From the NCBI RefSeq assembly GCF_000002985.6, contig NC_003284.9:1054001-1118000 (forward strand): 64,000 nt of DNA. Reading direction: 5' to 3'. This document shows, one piece after another, positions 60,901 to 64,000 of the stretch (the stretch's first letter is position 1; every line of letters starts with the position of its first letter). Position numbers and translations under genes: made by a program. The DNA is from Caenorhabditis elegans. Its lineage: Eukaryota > Nematoda > Chromadorea > Rhabditida > Rhabditidae. The notes under the pieces were generated by a model, which saw nothing but the letters and a program-made list of their open reading frames with translations, searched no databases and was not told where the DNA came from.

Positions 60901-62460
60901 GAACCGTAATGGTACAGATCAGAAACTGATCAAACTGTAATCCTTTGAACTCTACTTGCAAATAAATGTTTCCTGGCAAAACAATGTCAAGCTGGGTGAT
61001 TTGTATCGTTGAACTCGGGGCAGCAAAAATGACGAGTTCTGACCATATTTTGATAACCGAACTACCAAAGTTAGGTTGTTGTATTATATACCAATGACGA
61101 CCTGTTTGATCCTTTGTGCTAAGGTAGCCTTGCTTAGCCTTATAGTTTCGGAGTTCTGGAACTCTATATCGGGGACAAAAACCTTCAGAAGTAGAGTCCT
61201 CTCAAAACCAATCGAGTATTTTTTCAGCAATTCATCTTCCCCAGTATGCAGTGCATCTGGAAAATGCAAGTGTGGACAATGCCAATGCAACAAACCTACT
61301 GTAAGTGGTGTTACCCTCATAAAAATAACTATACAAAATTTTGTGTTGTTTTGAAATTTAATATCTTGTTATACATCATAGGTGACCGGCAAGTTTTGTC
61401 AATGCGACAACGACAGCTGCCCGTTGGCGGTCAATGGAAAAGTGTGCTCTGGAAACGGAGTGTGCGACTGCGGAGTTTGCAAGTAAGTGGTCGTAGTAAT
61501 AATAACATTTGAGTGAACAAAAAATAGAACAATGAAATTCGTATATGTTACATCACAATCAGCTTTACAAATTCGTACTTTTTGCCAGATGCGAGATGGG
61601 ATGGGAACGTGATGATTGCTCGTGCTCGACGGCATCCAACAATTGTGTGGACAATGGGGTAGGTGGTTGGGGGTCTGAAAATGTGAAGGCCAGGGTGCAT
61701 GCATGGAAACTAGTTTATTAGTATGTCACCTTATTTGTCTTTAAAAGAATAAACTAGCTTGATATTGCCTGTGAATTTGAGTTTTCTGGAAAAGTGCAAA
61801 TTGATACTGCATGTTGTTCAAAAGCTTGGAAAAACATCTCAAAAATATTTCTAATTAATCATCCAGCAGTGTATAAATTGTAATTCATTAATAGATAAGA
61901 AAATGGCTGCAAGTCTAACAATATATATTTTGTATTGTGAAAACTTTTTGACCTTAACATTCTTAAATTTATTTTTTCTAGGCGGTGTTTTTTTTCTGGG
62001 ATACTTTGCATATTCAAAATTCTATAACACAGGTCCTCTTTGCATTGCATGAATTCACTTTAAACCTCATTCTTTTTACATTTTGAAGGAACTGTGCTCG
62101 AATAATGGGCGGTGTGAATGCAATCGTTGTGTTTGTAATATGGGGAAAACTGGGGCCTTCTGTGGATCTGACGAAAAGGTGAACTTTGTAGAGCTAGATA
62201 ACGTCTTCTAATTGTACGGCTCAAAATCACAATGAATTTAACATTTTCAGACACCAGCCCCAGAGGAGAAGGATAAGCCAGAATCGGTGCCGGAGGAGCC
62301 AGAAGCCACTGAAAAACCAGACGACATGCCGTCTGACAGTGATCTTGAGAAGGAACTGGATGAGTCATCGAGTGCGAAGGAAGAGCAAACTTCCTCCAGT
62401 GGAGTTGTGTCGCGAGTTTGTGTATTGTTAACCTTTTTTCTTCTTGTTCTGAATTTTTAA
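57916..62460 (+). CDS. Beta-integrin-like protein lacking the A domain, probable GPI anchor, 453 aa
   Basis: Twelve exons in phase: 57916-58062, 58723-58830, 58949-59033, 59094-59235, 59281-59344, 60183-60305, 60413-60561, 61228-61300, 61382-61482, 61589-61658, 62089-62178, 62251-62460. After a signal peptide (FFITLLTIVAAQ) comes a PSI domain (CGQCIKAHAECAWC, residues 24-49). Two halves of a hybrid domain follow: QPQAVSVRLMPSHS, and about 20 residues later LKSC and VEFKIEVLVNSC, then ICGCECEKHP. The large metal-binding A domain that normally sits between the halves is absent. Four I-EGF-type Cys-rich repeats follow (CVCDQSRGGDKCEC; CKCGQCQC; CDCGVCKC; CECNRCVC), then an acidic Pro/Glu stalk and a Ser-rich site before a short hydrophobic end (VCVLLTFFLLVLNF) with no cytoplasmic tail. 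This fits a GPI signal. Perhaps C05D9.3. Role unknown; likely a cell-surface or matrix modulator. Confidence 0.85.
58492..58690. mobile_element. MITE with about 50 bp inverted ends, copy A
   Basis: Left GCATATGCACGTGGTGTCAG and right CTGACACCACGTGCATATG face each other; pairing continues through GGTTTGATCTACA for about 50 bp. It lies in intron 1 of the integrin-like gene. Confidence 0.85.
60745..60915. mobile_element. Same MITE family, copy B, right end decayed
   Basis: Starts AGCACGTGGTGTCAGAGTGT and shares the interior GAGACGCAG..TCTCAACTGATTTCG..ATGGCTAAG with copy A in reverse orientation. The far end stops at GTAGATCGAACCGTAATGG and lacks a complete inverted end. In intron 7 of the integrin-like gene. 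Confidence 0.8.
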
Positions 62461-63346
62461 GTAAAGCAATGAGCTCGATTTTCGATTTCTAGATTGCTCT
62501 TTCATCCTCTCTCGGTTTTCGAAAGTTGAACCCCACTTCTTTACACATGTTTCTAATGATGCATGTGTATTATAGGTACTTAATTTAATTTGGAAATTGC
62601 TGTAAAAAAGTGTACCGCTTTTTAAATGTGATTTTCAGGTTTAAGAGAAACCTTTTTTAGCCTGAAAAGTTAAAATAATTTAGTTTTACTTTCAAAATGC
62701 GTGCCTATAATACACAAGTTTTTTTTACCTTATATCTACATTTCTCAATATGGTTTATTTCTAAACAGTCAACTTGTCATACTTGGTAAAATCATCCGTT
62801 AATTTATTCAGAGTATCAAATTGTACTTGATATGCTTTTGGATAAAAGTTTTATTTTCTCTCAGTTTGAATTCAAAACATATGGAAAAGGGGGGTGTTTT
62901 TATTTTTATTTTTGTAGGTGTTAGAGGTGAAGCTTGCAATTTGTAAATTGCAAAAAAAATTCTGGAACTTCAAACCAATAAAAAAATAAATCTTCGTTTT
63001 TCAGTAAATTTAAACTCTGAGATTTAGGCACTATAAAAATTTCAGAAGCAAAACTCAACTCTGAATATCTGAAAATTGAGCCCGAAATATTTTCAGATAC
63101 AGATAGATAGGTTTTTTCAGAAACGGATATTTTCATATTTTTCCTCGTATTTTTCTCCTTTTTGGCGATCTTCAAACATACTCTGCTAAAATATTATATT
63201 ATGAAATTTATTGGAAGAAAAAATAATACATTTATCAGACCAGTATTTGACAATGTGACGGAAAGCATTAGAATTAATATAATATGAATTATTATTTCGA
63301 GATGCTCAAAATATTACACCAGAATTCAAATATTACTCCTGGTCCC
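62461..63346. other. Convergent 3' region
   Basis: AT-rich interval between the tail of the integrin-like gene and the tail of the minus-strand membrane protein. No gene or strong repeat seen. Confidence 0.55.
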
Positions 63347-64000
63347 TTACGCACAATAAAACTCGTCTCCAGCAAACCGTGCCTGGGACGTGCCAACGTG
63401 TTGCTGATAACGTTTGTACCGAACTTGGTCAGCGATTGACATTGTGCAGTGGAATGCCACACGGCAGACGTAGACGGAGACTGAGAGGAATGTTAGTGAG
63501 AGGCACCAGCCGACAATGCACAATTGGAACGTGGCTGGAAATAAAGTTTACTTGAATACTAGAAAAATTTACCATGTGAAATGGAACTGCTTTGCATTCT
63601 TCTTTTTTATCAAATAAAGTGTTGCCTTTGCACTTCATTTAAAAAATTTAGGTTATGGTGCATCGATAAGTCCAGTGTTTGAGCTCGATTGAAAATAATT
63701 GAAATTTAGTGATTTACTTGTGCTCCTAAACTCCTAAACGTTGACAGTGTATTTCTGCTTGCTTTGGGTTTACGAAAAACTGGCCAATTGACATGATACT
63801 TCTTATTTATTTTATAATGATTTAGTGGGAAATTACTTCTTGATTTTTTGATATTTTTATGTGCGAATCAAAATTTAGATTTAAGTACAGTTTCCGATCA
63901 AGTTTTCAACAATCACTTACCATCTACCAAATCCAGCTTGAAATGTGTAGAAACAAGTTGTGCACCCATTTTTGTGCACTGCAGGAAAAACATGAAGAGC
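63347..64000 (-). CDS. C-terminal part of a multi-span membrane protein (gene continues past the window)
   Basis: Two exons in transcript order: from the window edge (or from a possible acceptor at 63978) to 63921, then 63534-63347, in phase. The visible end has one clear membrane span (LCIVGWCLSLTFLSVSVYVC) followed by a short polar tail (DQVRYKRYQQHVGTSQARF) ending FYCA. A hydrophobic LFMFFLQC just before the junction at 63978 may belong to another span. No family recognised; tetraspan proteins of the claudin/MARVEL sort are one option. Upstream exons lie beyond 64000. Confidence 0.6.

Overview
The window is nematode nuclear DNA, almost certainly Caenorhabditis elegans, from the X chromosome. 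It is AT-rich, with short introns that end in TTTCAG, acceptors just upstream of several start codons that look like trans-splice sites, and gene content I recognise from cosmids K03E6, F49E7 and C05D9 (assignment by recall plus domain content; no search was run). Ten protein genes could be rebuilt exon by exon with a continuous reading frame, and an eleventh runs off the right edge.

Left part (0-15 kb): ncs-3 (neuronal calcium sensor, +), unc-1 (stomatin, -), a 4.3 kb repeat-rich spacer, and mksr-1 (B9-domain ciliary transition-zone protein, -) with an RFX/DAF-19-type X-box 71 bp upstream of its ATG. Middle left (15-35 kb): a long 5' region of about 5.8 kb, then lim-6 (LIM homeobox, LMX1 type, +), which converges tail to tail with pfn-3 (profilin, -). 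After a 3.9 kb spacer comes a 431-residue SH3BP5/REI-type coiled-coil protein (-). Three near-identical tRNA-Arg(UCG) cassettes lie at 35.2-35.9 kb.

Middle right (36-52 kb): a 5.6 kb spacer, then a PIG-X-like GPI-mannosyltransferase subunit (-) sharing a 217 bp divergent promoter with rme-6 (RasGAP-like + VPS9 Rab5 exchange factor, 18 coding exons, +), then ife-4 (class II eIF4E/4EHP, +). Right end (54-64 kb): an unrecognised five-exon basic secreted protein (+), a beta-integrin-like protein (+) that keeps the PSI, hybrid and I-EGF parts but lacks the ligand-binding A domain and ends in a GPI-type signal, and the 3' end of a multi-membrane-span gene (-).

The genes are unrelated in function and each seems independently transcribed. 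Neuronal and membrane themes recur (NCS-3, UNC-1, LIM-6), as do trafficking (RME-6, the REI-type protein) and cilia (MKSR-1). Non-coding DNA is rich in dispersed repeats: many arrays of a 21-23 bp GGTCAGTGCAA unit, tRNA-derived SINE-like copies, palindromic MITE-like elements, three long G/C homopolymers and an interstitial TTAGGC tract. I see no bacterial-type system, CRISPR array or virus. The strongest candidates for something undescribed are the integrin-like protein with its A domain missing, the basic secreted protein, and the GTCAGTGC repeat network.
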